Made by a program: the position numbers and the translations under genes. Under the pieces are notes generated by a model. That model saw only the letters and a program-made list of their open reading frames with translations. It was not told the origin of the DNA and made no database searches. Of a stretch of DNA of 64,000 bases, positions 55,434 through 64,000 are shown piece by piece. The DNA lies in assembly GCA_964561605.1 (NCBI GenBank), contig CAZLQD010000013.1, positions 30,436 to 94,435 on the forward strand. Direction: 5' to 3'. The DNA comes from JALUZX01 sp964561605 (GTDB lineage Bacteria; Planctomycetota; UBA1135; JALUZX01). The number at the start of each line of letters is the position of its first letter. The stretch's first letter is position 1.

Positions 55434-58400
55434 TCAGAGGGATTCCAGGTTGGCCTCCAAGGTCCGGAGCTGGGCCTCCAGCCTGGCCAGGAGTTCCTTC
55501 TCCCGCTCCACCACGTCGGGCCGGGCCTTCTCCAGGAAGGCCTGGTTGGAGAGCTTCTTCCGGGAGCCTTCGATCCTCTTGAGGAGCTTCTCCCGCTCCT
55601 TCCTGAGGCGGGCCTTCTCCTGCTCCAGGTCGATGACCCCTCCCACGAAGACCTCCACCTCCTCCACGACGGCCGCCGCGGCATCGGGGGCCCGGCGGGC
55701 CTCCGGATCGAGGGAGAGCTCTCCCAGGAAGGCCACGTTCTTCATGAGCTCCTCCAGGCCCCGGAGCTTCTCCGCCGCCGCCTTCCCCGCCTTGAGGGTC
55801 ACCGGGAGAGGCCTGGTGGGCGGAATCCGGTACTTGGCCCGGATGTCCCGGACGGCCCGGACCACCTCCCGGAAGAGATCGAAGCGCCTCTCCCACCCCA
55901 CGTCCACCCAGGTCCCGTCCCGCTCGGGCCAGGGAGCGTGGATCAGGAGGGGAGGAACCTCCAAGGGCACGGTGATCCCCCTTTCCGGCGCGGCCTCGCC
56001 CAGCTTCTCCCAGAGGGCCTCGGTGAGGAAGGGAAGGAATGGGTGGAGCAGGCGGAGCACCTGGTCCAGCACGAAGGCCAGGACCTGCCTCGCCGAAGGG
56101 GCCTTTCCGGCATCCCGCATCCTGGGCTTGATCAGCTCCAGGTACCAATCGCAGAATTCGTTCCAGAAGAACTCCCTCGCCGCCGAGAGGGCCGCCGAGG
56201 GATTGTAGGCCTCCAGGCTCCCGTGGACCTTCTCCGCCGCCCGGGAGAGCCTGGACAGGATCCACCGGTCCTCCGGCTCCAGGTCGTCCCCCTTCCTGGG
56301 CTCGAAGGCCGCCCCCTCCAGGTTCATGAGGGCGAACCTGGCGGCGTTCCAGAGCTTGTTGCAGAAGGCCCGGCCCACTTCGAAGCGGTCGCTCACCAGC
56401 TTGGCCTGGGGAAGGTCCTTCATGGTCCCCAGGACGTCGAACTCCTTCCCCGTCTCGGGGTCCACGTAGGTGAAGATGCTCTTCCCGTGCTTCGCCTTGG
56501 CCAGGTCCACCAGTTTCCCCGTATAAGGAGAGATCGCCTGGACCGGAAGCCGCACGTCCTGGGTCCCCGTCTGGAGTTCGCAGATCACGTAGCGCATGGC
56601 GTCGGCGCCGTATCGCTCGATGATGTCCACCGGGTCGATGCCGTTCCCCTTGGACTTGCTCATCCTCTCGCCCTTCCCGTCCAGGATGTTGGCGTGGATG
56701 AAGACGTCCCGGAAAGGCAGGTCCCCCAGGTTGTATAGGCCCGTGGCAACCATCCGGGCCACCCAGAGGGTGATGATGTCCCGGCCCGTGACCAGGCAGG
56801 ATCCCGGGTAGTAGGTGGAGAGGCAGTCGGGCCGCCCCTCCACGCTCCCCAGGGGAGGCTGGCCCGGGTCGACGGGCGCCGTCTCGGGATCGGGCCAGCC
56901 CAGGGTGCTGTGGGGCCAGAGGGCCGAGGAGAACCAGGTGTCCAGCACGTCGGGGTCCCGGACCAGGCCGGTCTCTTCCAGCCTCTCCCCGAGCTCCCCG
57001 TCGGCATCCTCGTCCCTGAGACAGACCTGGAACTCCACCTCCTCTCCCGAGAGAGCCCAGGAAGGAAGCTCTCCCCCCGGTCGGCCCGTCCACTCCCGGC
57101 CTTCCCCGGCAGTGAGCTTGAGGAGGAAGTCTTCCCGGTTCGTCCATGGTTCCAGGACCTTCCAGGTTCGGGAGACCTCCTCCCCGGCGAACCGGCCCGC
57201 CCAGATGGGGATCCTGTGGCCCCACCAGAGCTGGCGCGAGATGCACCAGTCCCGCTTCTCGGCGAGCCACTGGACGTAGGTGTTGGCGTAACGCTCGTGA
57301 TCGGGGTGGAAGGAGAGCTTGAGCCCCGTGGGAGACCTCCAGTCCCCGGCCACGGCGTCGATGGCGGCCTGGGCGAGACCGGGCGCCCGGAACTCCTTCT
57401 CCGTCCCGGCACCGCAGAGGATGCCTCCTTCCACGTCCCCCATCCGGACGAACCACTGTAGCGATATATACGGTTCGATAGGAGACTTGGACCGGTCGGA
57501 GTGGCCGATCTCCACCTCGTGGTCCTCCACCCGCGCCAGGAGCCCCAGCCGGTCCAGGTCCTCCACCACCTTCTTCCTGGCCTCGAAACGGTCCAGGCCC
57601 CGGTAGGGGCCCGCCTGGGCGTTCAGCCTGCCGTCGGGCTCCAGGATGTTGATCAGCCCGATCTCCCCCTTGTGGCGTTCCCAGACCTGGTAGTCGTTGG
57701 GATCGTGGGCCGGTGTGATCTTCACGCAACCCGAGCCCTTCTCGGGCTTTGCCCACTCGTCCAGGATCAGGGGGATGGGCCGGTCCAGGAGGGGAAGGCG
57801 GACCTTGCGCCCTTCCCGGGCCATTCGGGCCAGCTTCTCCAGGACGGGAAGGTGGGTCGCCTTGCGCTCCTCCAGGCGGCGGATCTCCTCCTCCAGCTCG
57901 GCCCTCTCCCTGGCCGGCGCCGAGAGGGCCTTCTCCCTGGCGGCGGCGATGAGTCTTTCAAGCTCCCCCCGCGGGTCGGGGTGGCAGGCCACGGCCGTGT
58001 CGCCCAGCATGGTCTCGGGCCTGGTCGTGGCGACTTCCACGAATTCGGGCTCTCCCGGCCCGGGATCGATCACGGGGTAGCGTAAATGCCAGAAGTGGCT
58101 CTGCACCTTCTCGTAGACGATCTCGTCGTCGGAGACGGCCGTCTGGAGGACGCAATCCCAGTTGACCAGCCTGGTGCCCCGGTAGATCAGGCCGTCGCGG
58201 AACATCTTGAAGAAGGTCCACCTGACGGCCCTGGTGCAGACCCGGTCCATGGTGAACCGCTGGCGGTCCCAGTCGCAGGAGCACCCCATGCTCTGTTGCT
58301 GGGAGACGATCCGCTTCTGGTTGATCTCCTTCCACTCCCAGATCCGGGCCACGAGACCCTCCCGCCCCAGGTCGTGCCGGGTCTTCCCCTCGAGCTCGAA

Positions 58401-58694
58401 GAGGCGCTTCTCCACCACCGCCTGGGTGGCGATCCCGGCGTGGTCCGTGCCGGGGAGCCAGAGGGTGTTGTCCCCCATCATGCGGTGCCACCGGATGAGC
58501 AGGTCCTGCATGACGTTGTCCATGGCGTGGCCCATGTGGAGGGCCCCCGTCACGTTGGGCAGGGGCATCATGATGACGTAGCGGTTCTCCCGCTCGTCGG
58601 GGAAGGCGGCGAAGGCCTTGGAGCGAAGCCACTTCTCCGTGACGGCCTTCTCGAAGGCGGCAGGGTCGTACTGTTTCGGGAGTTCGCTGGACAT
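55434..58694 (-). CDS. valS: Valyl-tRNA synthetase
   Basis: Charges tRNA-Val and edits threonine. The motifs are PLPNVTGALHMGHAMD (HIGH), FVEVATTRPETMLGDTAVA (editing), LNWDC-type linker, and KGERMSKSKGNGIDP (KMSKS). The C-terminal tRNA-binding coiled coil is present (LEQEKARLRKEREKLLKRI). At 1086 residues it is longer than E. coli ValRS (951), with extra helical material around 230-290 and in the region before KMSKS. The ATG at 58694 fits the family N-terminus (PKQYDPAAFE). Confidence 0.97.
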   Translation of the reverse strand: MSSELPKQYDPAAFEKAVTEKWLRSKAFAAFPDERENRYVIMMPLPNVTGALHMGHAMDNVMQDLLIRWHRMMGDNTLWLPGTDHAGIATQAVVEKRLFELEGKTRHDLGREGLVARIWEWKEINQKRIVSQQQSMGCSCDWDRQRFTMDRVCTRAVRWTFFKMFRDGLIYRGTRLVNWDCVLQTAVSDDEIVYEKVQSHFWHLRYPVIDPGPGEPEFVEVATTRPETMLGDTAVACHPDPRGELERLIAAAREKALSAPARERAELEEEIRRLEERKATHLPVLEKLARMAREGRKVRLPLLDRPIPLILDEWAKPEKGSGCVKITPAHDPNDYQVWERHKGEIGLINILEPDGRLNAQAGPYRGLDRFEARKKVVEDLDRLGLLARVEDHEVEIGHSDRSKSPIEPYISLQWFVRMGDVEGGILCGAGTEKEFRAPGLAQAAIDAVAGDWRSPTGLKLSFHPDHERYANTYVQWLAEKRDWCISRQLWWGHRIPIWAGRFAGEEVSRTWKVLEPWTNREDFLLKLTAGEGREWTGRPGGELPSWALSGEEVEFQVCLRDEDADGELGERLEETGLVRDPDVLDTWFSSALWPHSTLGWPDPETAPVDPGQPPLGSVEGRPDCLSTYYPGSCLVTGRDIITLWVARMVATGLYNLGDLPFRDVFIHANILDGKGERMSKSKGNGIDPVDIIERYGADAMRYVICELQTGTQDVRLPVQAISPYTGKLVDLAKAKHGKSIFTYVDPETGKEFDVLGTMKDLPQAKLVSDRFEVGRAFCNKLWNAARFALMNLEGAAFEPRKGDDLEPEDRWILSRLSRAAEKVHGSLEAYNPSAALSAAREFFWNEFCDWYLELIKPRMRDAGKAPSARQVLAFVLDQVLRLLHPFLPFLTEALWEKLGEAAPERGITVPLEVPPLLIHAPWPERDGTWVDVGWERRFDLFREVVRAVRDIRAKYRIPPTRPLPVTLKAGKAAAEKLRGLEELMKNVAFLGELSLDPEARRAPDAAAAVVEEVEVFVGGVIDLEQEKARLRKEREKLLKRIEGSRKKLSNQAFLEKARPDVVEREKELLARLEAQLRTLEANLESL

Positions 58695-58824
58695 ACCTGG
58701 AGATCCCCTCCGGATGCGGTGGTCCGGCCCGGCGCGGGCCTGGAAAGGGTGTCAATGTCCAGGCCCCGGCGGGTCAAGTCAAGGAAACCCCGTCCCCGGC
58801 GGGATCCCGGCCGGGAAGGAAGAA

Positions 58825-59850
58825 TCAGGCCGGGCTGCAGCCCAATCCGGGCAGGGAGGGAAGCTCCAGGTATCCCTGGTCCACCACCACCCCCCGGAAG
58901 GGGTCCTCCGCCACGAGCAAGGCACCGTCCAGGTCGGCGAAATCCGCCAGGGGAGCCAGGTGGGCCATGGCTGTCACTCCCAGGCTGGACTCCACCATGC
59001 ACCCCACCATGACCTTCATTTCCGCCGCCCGGGCCGCGGCGATCGCCGCCAGGGCCCCCCGGATCCCCCCCGTCTTGGCGAGCTTCAAGTTGACGCCGTC
59101 CACCTTTCCGGCCAGGCGGAAGACGTCCCGGGCGGACCGGACCGACTCGTCGGCCACCACGGGGAGAGAGGTGGAATCCTTCACCCGGGCCAGGCCCTCC
59201 AGGTCCTCCTTCGCCACGGGCTGCTCGAAGAGATCCACCCCTCCCAGGGATTCCAGCTCCCGGGCCATGGCCAGAGCCTCTTCCAGGCTCAACCCCCCGT
59301 TGGCGTCCACCCGGAGGATCACCTCGGGCCGGACTTCCCGGACCGCCCGGAGGCTCTCCAGGTCCTCCAGGCTCCTCACCTTCACCTTGAGGATGGGGAA
59401 GTCCCCCCTCTCCCGGGCGGCCTCCCGGGCCTCGTCGGGAGGGAGGATGGGCAGGGTGAAGGAGGTGGGCGGCATCTTCCCGGGCTGAAGGCCCAGGTGC
59501 TTCCAAAGAGGGATGCCCAGGAACTTTCCCACCAGGTCCAGGCAGGCGCACTCCAGGGCGGACCGCACGTGGGGGGCCCGGCCGGCGGGGTCCAGGATGT
59601 CCAGGTTCTCATGGAGTCCCTGGAGGTCGAAAGGATCCTGGTCCTGGAGGACCATGGAGAGGTTCTCCACCACTGCCAGGGCCTCCCGGCGGGAATGGCC
59701 GTAGTAGGGGACGATGGGAACCTCCCCCCAGCCCGTCTCTCCTCCGTAGGTGATCTTGACCAGGAGGTTCTCCCTCTTCCTGGTCGCCCCGTGGGCCAAG
59801 AGGAAGGTCCGTTTCAGTTCCAGGTCCAGCGGTTCCGTCCGGATGTCCAT
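58825..59850 (-). CDS. Enolase-superfamily dipeptide epimerase-like protein
   Basis: Predicted epimerase of the muconate-lactonizing subgroup, most like L-Ala-D/L-Glu epimerases that recycle or use peptidoglycan peptides. Catalytic elements are seen in order: KVKV (K-x-K base), RVDANGG (metal Asp), LFEQPV (metal Glu), VVADES (metal Asp), NLKLAKTGG (second catalytic Lys) and the CMVESSLG segment usual in dipeptide epimerases. The length is 341 residues. The ATG at 59850 has GGAGG 5 bases upstream. o-Succinylbenzoate synthase is a less likely alternative, since no menaquinone genes are near. Confidence 0.88.
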   Translation of the reverse strand: MDIRTEPLDLELKRTFLLAHGATRKRENLLVKITYGGETGWGEVPIVPYYGHSRREALAVVENLSMVLQDQDPFDLQGLHENLDILDPAGRAPHVRSALECACLDLVGKFLGIPLWKHLGLQPGKMPPTSFTLPILPPDEAREAARERGDFPILKVKVRSLEDLESLRAVREVRPEVILRVDANGGLSLEEALAMARELESLGGVDLFEQPVAKEDLEGLARVKDSTSLPVVADESVRSARDVFRLAGKVDGVNLKLAKTGGIRGALAAIAAARAAEMKVMVGCMVESSLGVTAMAHLAPLADFADLDGALLVAEDPFRGVVVDQGYLELPSLPGLGCSPA

Positions 59851-59946
59851 GGCACCTCCATTTCCTGCCCGGACCAGGAGAATGGGACGGGTCTCCCCTC
59901 CAGGCAAGGCGGTGTTCCCCGGAGGAGGGGAAGGTAGACTTCGTCC

Positions 59947-61590
59947 ATGACCGGTTTCGTCTCCCTCGATGGAGCCACGGGGTGGCTCCTCATCACCTTT
60001 CCCTACGACAAGGCCCTGGTGGACCTGGTGAAGACCCTGCCCGGCAGGAGGTGGGATCCCGCCAGGAAGGCCTGGCTCGTCCCAAGGGAGGCGGCCCCCA
60101 TGGCCCTGGAGTGCTTCCGGCCCCGGAACTTCTCCTTCGCCCCGGAGGTCCTGGAACTCCTGGACGAAAAGGAGGACCCTTCCCCCCAGGGAGAAAGCCC
60201 CGAGGGTGCCCTCACGGTCTCCCAGCTCAACTACCTGGCCAAGACCGCCCTGAACCGGGCCTTCCCCGACCCGGTCTGGCTCGTGGGAGAGGTGAACCGC
60301 CTCAGGGAGAGCGCCAGGGGCCATGTCTACCTGGAACTGGTGGAAAAACTCCCCGAAGGGGAAGGGGTGGCCGCCAGGGTGGCGGGGATCCTCTACCAGG
60401 AGGACTACCTCCCGATCCGGGACAAGCTCATCCAGGCGGGGGGCCTGGTCCTCTCGAACGACCTGGAGGTCCGGGTCCTGGTCCAGGTGGACCTCTACCC
60501 TCCCCGGGGGAGCTACCAGGTACGCATCCTCGATATCGATCCCTATTTCACCCTGGGGAAACTGGCGGCCCGCCGGGAGGAGATCCTGGCACGCCTCGCC
60601 GAGGAAGGCCTCCTGGAGCGGAACCGGCTCCTCCCCTGGCCCCGCCTCCCCTTGAGGATCGCCCTTGTGACGAGCTGGGAATCCAACGCCTTCCACGACT
60701 TCACGGGCGTTCTCGCCAAATCGGGCTACGCCTTCCGGGTGGACGTCTTCGACGCCCGCGTCCAGGGGAGATCCCTGGAGGGGGACGTTCTGCGGGCCCT
60801 GGCCTACTTCGAGGAGAACGCCCGGGAATACGACGTCCTCGTCCTGGTCCGGGGGGGAGGATCGGCCTCCGACCTGGCCTGGTTCGACAACCTGGCGGTG
60901 GCCAGGGCGGCGGCCCGCCACCCTCTGAAAATCCTCGTGGGGATAGGCCATACTCTGGACCGTACCGTCCTGGACGAAGTGGCCCACTCGGCCAGGACCC
61001 CCACCGAGGCGGGAGAGATCCTGGTGGAGAAGGTCCGTTCCGAGGTGCTGGACCTGGAGCGGACGGCCCTGGCCGTTCCCGGCACGGCCCTGGAGATCCT
61101 GGAGAGGGAAAGAGGCCTTCTCCCCGAGGTGGCGTCCCGGGCCCGCCGTGCCCTGAAGGTGCGCCTCGCCGGAGAGAGGGAAATCCTCCGCCAGGGGGCG
61201 CGGAGGGCGGGAAAGGGGACCTTGCTCCTCCTGGCCCTGGAGAAGAGGAGTCTCGCCTCCGCCGCCCCCAGGCTGGTCCGCCTGGCCCGGAACCGCCTGG
61301 CCGCCCCCGCCGGGGAGGTCCGCCTCCTCGGAAGGAGGATCCTCCGGGAGGCCGGCCGGAGGGTCCTCCGGGAGGAAGAGGCCCTGAAGGGGGAGGAGAA
61401 GAGACTTTCCTTCCTGGACCCGGCCCGGATCCTGGAGAGAGGATACGCCCTGGTGAGAGACTCCCTGGGCAAGGTCGTGAAAAGCGTGAGACAGGTCCGC
61501 CCCGGGGATTCCCTGGAGGTGGAAGTGGCGGACGGCCGGTTCGCCGTGGAGGTGGGAGGCCCCGATGGTTCCGAAGAAGAAGAACCCTGA
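59947..61590 (+). CDS. xseA: Exodeoxyribonuclease VII large subunit with extra N-terminal domain
   Basis: Catalytic subunit that degrades single-stranded DNA from either end. The usual XseA begins near residue 89 (LTVSQLNYLAKTALNRAF), with the OB-fold motif VWLVGEVNRLRESARGHVYLEL. The nuclease core follows (IALVTSWESNAFHDF, VLVRGGGSASDLAWFDN, VGIGHTLDRTVLDEVAH) and then a long coiled C-terminus. Residues 15-60 are an addition, ITFPYDKALVDLVKTLPG then RRWDPARKAWLVP, resembling the HARP/annealing-helicase motif. The length of 547 compares with about 450 in E. coli. xseB starts inside its last 26 bases. Confidence 0.93.
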   Translation: MTGFVSLDGATGWLLITFPYDKALVDLVKTLPGRRWDPARKAWLVPREAAPMALECFRPRNFSFAPEVLELLDEKEDPSPQGESPEGALTVSQLNYLAKTALNRAFPDPVWLVGEVNRLRESARGHVYLELVEKLPEGEGVAARVAGILYQEDYLPIRDKLIQAGGLVLSNDLEVRVLVQVDLYPPRGSYQVRILDIDPYFTLGKLAARREEILARLAEEGLLERNRLLPWPRLPLRIALVTSWESNAFHDFTGVLAKSGYAFRVDVFDARVQGRSLEGDVLRALAYFEENAREYDVLVLVRGGGSASDLAWFDNLAVARAAARHPLKILVGIGHTLDRTVLDEVAHSARTPTEAGEILVEKVRSEVLDLERTALAVPGTALEILERERGLLPEVASRARRALKVRLAGEREILRQGARRAGKGTLLLLALEKRSLASAAPRLVRLARNRLAAPAGEVRLLGRRILREAGRRVLREEEALKGEEKRLSFLDPARILERGYALVRDSLGKVVKSVRQVRPGDSLEVEVADGRFAVEVGGPDGSEEEEP

Positions 61591-61825
61591 GGAGAACGAG
61601 CCCGGTTACGGAAAGGCCAGGGCGGAACTCGAAGAGATCCTCCGCTCCCTGGAAGAGGGCGAGGTGGAAGTGGACGAGCTCGCCGGAAAGGTGGAGCGGG
61701 CGGCCGAACTCATCCGCTACTGCCGGGACAAGCTCAAGGCCCAGGAGGTGAAGATCCAGAAGGTGGCCGAGGAGCTGGAGAAGGAGGCCCTGGAAGAAGA
61801 GCCCGGCGGGGAGGAAGAGGAGTAG
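61565..61825 (+). CDS. xseB: Exodeoxyribonuclease VII small subunit
   Basis: Regulatory subunit binding the long XseA C-terminal helix. Its 86 residues contain the family core ARAELEEILRSLEEGEVEVDEL and YCRDKLKAQEVKIQKV, flanked by a Lys/Glu-rich start and an acidic tail. The ATG at 61565 lies within the xseA 3' end in another frame (26-base overlap). Confidence 0.93.
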   Translation: MVPKKKNPEENEPGYGKARAELEEILRSLEEGEVEVDELAGKVERAAELIRYCRDKLKAQEVKIQKVAEELEKEALEEEPGGEEEE

Positions 61826-61834
61826 CCCCCCACC

Positions 61835-63049
61835 CTACCCTCCCGCCGCGAGCCGGCAGGCCGCCCCGGTGAGATAGCCCAGGTAGTAGCCCACCGTATT
61901 CCCCAGGACGGCCAGGATGAGCCCGACAGGGGCCAGGTCCGGCCTGTAGACCGTGGCCACCAGGGGCGCCGAAGCGGGCCCCCCGATGTTGGCCGTCGAT
62001 CCCACGGCCAGGAAGAAGAGAGGAGCCCGAAGGAGCCTGGCCGCCGCAAGGAGCACCAGGGCGTGGATCGAGATCCACACGACCCCGGCCAGGACCAGGG
62101 CCGGCGCGCCGAGGATGCTGGAGAGGTCCGCCTGGGCGCCGACGCCGGCGAGCATGAGGTAGATCCCGGCGTAACCCACCTGGTCCCCTCCTCCCTCCTT
62201 GAGTTTTCTCGCAGGAGTAAACGAGAGGAGGACCCCCAGGATGGAGATGAAGAGGATTCCCCAGGCGAAATGGTTCACCCTCCCCTGGATCTCCGGCATG
62301 AGGGAGCCGAGCCCCATGCACAGGGGGGCCACGCCGAGGCCCAGGAAGGCGATCCCCGCCGCCGAGGGGAGGTCCATGCTCCTCTTCCCGCCGAGTTCCA
62401 GCCCTTCCACCCTCTCCCTGGTCTCCTCCAGGAGCCTCCTCTCCGCGCCGAGCCAGCGGTCGATCTTCTTCTGGCGGGAGGCCGACGCGATGAGGATACC
62501 GATCCAGGTGTATCCCACTACCGTATCGACTACGACCATCTGGCCGAAGAGGTCGGGCGGGGTCTCGAAGACCGCCTGGAGGCCCACCATGTTGGCGCTC
62601 CCCCCGATCCAGGAGCCCGCCAGGGCGCCGAAGCCCCGCCAGGCTCCGGGAGGGAGGATGGGCCCCAGGAGGGTCAGGCTCGCCAGGGCTCCCAGGAAGA
62701 TCCCCAGGCTTCCGGCGAAGAACATGAGCACCGCCGGCAGGCCCAGGTCCTTCACGGAACGAAGGTCCGCCGTTACGAGGAGCAGGAGGAGGGCCCCGGG
62801 GAGGAGGTAGAGCTGGAAATCCTTGTAGACCGGGCTGGCCTTGGGGAGCACCCCCAAGGTGGTGGCCAGCATGGGGAGGAAGTAGACCCAGACCAGGGCG
62901 GGAAGGAACTTGAAGAGCTTCGGGCCGAGTCGGCTCTTCTCCAGCTGGAAGATCGCCCAGACCAGGAAGGAGAGGACCAGGAGCACCGCCCCCCTGGGGC
63001 CGAGGATCCGCCCCGGAAAACCGCCCGTCCAGGCAAGGTCGAGAAGCAT
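61835..63049 (-). CDS. DUF819-family integral membrane protein
   Basis: 404 residues with roughly ten hydrophobic segments (for example AVLLVLSFLVWAIFQLE, LLPGALLLLLVTADL, HFAWGILFISILGVLLSF, LVLAGVVWISIHALVLLAAARLL). Family-like elements are GSWIGGSANMVGLQAVF in the middle and AVGSTANIGGPASAP near the end, a pair of inverted-repeat Gly/Asn motifs seen in DUF819 (YjcL-like) proteins. The function is not established; the fold suggests a transporter. The ATG at 63049 follows AAGGGAAG. It converges on xseB with a 9-base gap. Confidence 0.85.
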   Translation of the reverse strand: MLLDLAWTGGFPGRILGPRGAVLLVLSFLVWAIFQLEKSRLGPKLFKFLPALVWVYFLPMLATTLGVLPKASPVYKDFQLYLLPGALLLLLVTADLRSVKDLGLPAVLMFFAGSLGIFLGALASLTLLGPILPPGAWRGFGALAGSWIGGSANMVGLQAVFETPPDLFGQMVVVDTVVGYTWIGILIASASRQKKIDRWLGAERRLLEETRERVEGLELGGKRSMDLPSAAGIAFLGLGVAPLCMGLGSLMPEIQGRVNHFAWGILFISILGVLLSFTPARKLKEGGGDQVGYAGIYLMLAGVGAQADLSSILGAPALVLAGVVWISIHALVLLAAARLLRAPLFFLAVGSTANIGGPASAPLVATVYRPDLAPVGLILAVLGNTVGYYLGYLTGAACRLAAGG

Positions 63050-63115
63050 TCTTCCCTTTCCGGAAACCCTTCCCCCCCCTGCCGGAGGCCGGAATGGTGG
63101 GGGACGAAGGGAAAA

Positions 63116-63142
63116 AGGGCAAAAAATTTTTGTTTTTTCCCC
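63116..63142. other. AT-rich symmetric island upstream of the flagellin region
   Basis: AAAAAGGGCAAAAAATTTTTG followed by TTTTTT forms a near-symmetric A/T block between G/C runs. In this GC-rich chromosome it stands out. It could be an upstream promoter element for the DUF819 gene or a hairpin. No protein is coded here. Confidence 0.35.
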
Positions 63143-63251
63143 CCTCTCGAAGGGGATTCCAGCAACCCATGACAAGGCCCCTTCGGAACCCCCCGTTTCG
63201 ATTCGAGAGCCCGCCCCCCCGGCCCGCGTGCCCTGCAGGGCCCAGGGCCCC

Positions 63252-63278
63252 TCAAGGAAAGGGCCGCAAGCCCGAAAA
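63252..63278 (+). promoter_or_regulatory. Candidate sigma-28 promoter of flagellin
   Basis: TCAAGGAA (63252-63259), 11 bases, then CCCGAAAA (63271-63278) compares with the flagellar consensus TAAAGTTT-N11-GCCGATAA, matching 4 of 8 and 6 of 8 positions at exact spacing. The leader would be about 73 bases. Confidence 0.45.
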
Positions 63279-63358
63279 TAGGCCAGAAGCGGGAATTGGG
63301 GTTCCCGGGGCCGGACCGGCCCTAGTATTTCCATCAACCAAGAACAGGGAGCAACACC

Positions 63359-64000
63359 ATGGGACTGAGGGTCAACACGAACATTGCCTCCATCAACGCG
63401 CAGCGGAATCTTTTCTCCGTGAACCAGAGGCTCAGTAAAAACTTCCAGCACCTTTCCACGGGCCTTCGGATCGCCACGGCCGCCGACGATTCGGCCGGCC
63501 TGGCCATCAGCGAGAGGCTCCGCGCCCAGATCCGTTCGCTCGCCCAGGCCGAGCGGAACGCCAACGACGGCGTCTCCCTGGTCCAGACCGGTGAGGGCGC
63601 CCTGAACGAGGTGAGCAACATCCTGGTCCGGTTGCGCGAACTGGCCGTCCAGGCCTCCAACGGAACCGTGTCCAACGACGACAAGGACACCCTCCAGGAG
63701 GAGTTCTCGGCCCTGCGCAGCGAGATCAACCGGATCGCCAAGTCCACCGAGTTCAACGGCATCAAGCTCCTCGACGGGAGCACCACGACCATGGCCTTCC
63801 AGGTGGGCATCGGCACGGACACCTCGATCAACCAGATCAGCGTGACCCTCTCGCCGGCCCTCTCCACCAGCCTGGGCCTCAGCACGGTGAACATCGGCTC
63901 CACGGGGGACACGAGCTTCGCCATCAGCCAGATCGACAGCGCCATCAACACCGTCTCCCAGCTCCGGGGCGACTTCGGCGCCGTCCAGAACCGGCTGGCC
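63359..64000 (+). CDS. fliC: Flagellin, 5' part only (window edge)
   Basis: Filament subunit of the flagellum. The visible 214 residues are the conserved N-terminal D0/D1 region: LRVNTNIASINAQRNL, LSTGLRIATAADDSAGLAISERLRAQIR and NEVSNILVRLRELAVQASNG, then LLDGS. The chain enters the D1-return region (INTVSQLRGDFGAVQNRLA) within about 200 residues, so the variable D2/D3 domains are short or absent and the full protein is probably small (about 270 residues). The ribosome binding site is AGGGAG 8 bases before the ATG. The 3' end lies beyond the window. Confidence 0.96.
   Translation, partial: MGLRVNTNIASINAQRNLFSVNQRLSKNFQHLSTGLRIATAADDSAGLAISERLRAQIRSLAQAERNANDGVSLVQTGEGALNEVSNILVRLRELAVQASNGTVSNDDKDTLQEEFSALRSEINRIAKSTEFNGIKLLDGSTTTMAFQVGIGTDTSINQISVTLSPALSTSLGLSTVNIGSTGDTSFAISQIDSAINTVSQLRGDFGAVQNRLA

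Overview
This is a contiguous stretch of a GC-rich bacterial chromosome. It is gene-dense, with few pseudogene signs and no phage, transposon, integrase or CRISPR array that I can see. The 16S gene (minus strand, about 20757-22324) gives the best clue to identity. The plus strand at 22262-22279 reads GACTTGCATGCCTAATCC, which is the classical planctomycete probe target PLA46. The 16S also carries the planctomycete-type GGGGGCTCACACAAG block in place of GGGGCCCGCACAAG. The organism is therefore very probably a member of Planctomycetota, likely a lineage outside the well-known orders: its 16S and 23S are linked in one operon, and its EUB338 site fits neither standard variant exactly. It has an outer membrane (LpxC/FabZ, BamA, MlaEFD-type transporter), probably makes crosslinked peptidoglycan (L,D-transpeptidase, LysM proteins) and probably has a flagellum (flagellin).

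Layout. 1-3082 (minus): trpS, a small lipoprotein, a TPR lipoprotein and a truncated dtd, coupled by 4-base overlaps. 3283-7463 (plus): an unusual aromatic-repeat lipoprotein followed by mlaE, mlaF and mlaD. 7489-8085 (minus): ribE. 8294-12992 (plus): trmD, rplS, a fused secDF and a small LysM protein. 12922-15926 (minus): hflX and nadB. 16196-16813 (plus): lexA. 17167-22324 (minus): a complete rRNA operon, 16S-tRNA-Ile-tRNA-Ala-23S-5S, with a promoter, two boxA sites and a T-rich end. 22740-23477 (plus): nnrE. 23506-38829 (minus): an L,D-transpeptidase, a 6S RNA with its own promoter and terminator, ileS, a Gfo/Idh oxidoreductase, an lpxC-fabZ fusion, bamA, dnaB, then rplI, rpsR, rpsF, pth, rplY and prs. 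A strong terminator separates rplI from dnaB. 39254-46298 (mixed strands): a YdjC-family deacetylase, a family 2 glycosyltransferase, psd, a HEAT-repeat protein, a degenerate SGNH membrane protein and a lipoprotein. 46384-55384 (plus): gpmI, an orphan histidine kinase, a helical-repeat protein paired with an HD-GYP protein, and a POT transporter. 55434-59850 (minus): valS and an enolase-superfamily epimerase. 59947-61825 (plus): xseA and xseB. 61835-63049 (minus): a DUF819-type membrane protein. 63359-64000 (plus): flagellin, cut by the window edge.

How the genes fit together. Most of the window is core informational and envelope machinery: translation (four ribosomal proteins plus L25, three aminoacyl-tRNA synthetases, pth, dtd, trmD, rRNA, tRNA), replication and repair (dnaB, lexA, xseAB), and outer-membrane biogenesis (lpxC-fabZ, bamA, Mla-type lipid transport, SecDF, psd). 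The less ordinary parts are the aromatic-repeat lipoprotein coupled to the Mla genes, the pseudo-SGNH membrane protein with its divergent lipoprotein, the HEAT/HD-GYP pair next to a sigma-28-like -10 element, an exonuclease VII large subunit with an extra HARP-like N-terminus, and a perfect 14-bp inverted repeat downstream of psd. GTG and TTG starts are common and in most cases are backed by clear Shine-Dalgarno sequences. No computed alignment or database search supports these calls; all come from reading motifs, lengths and context.
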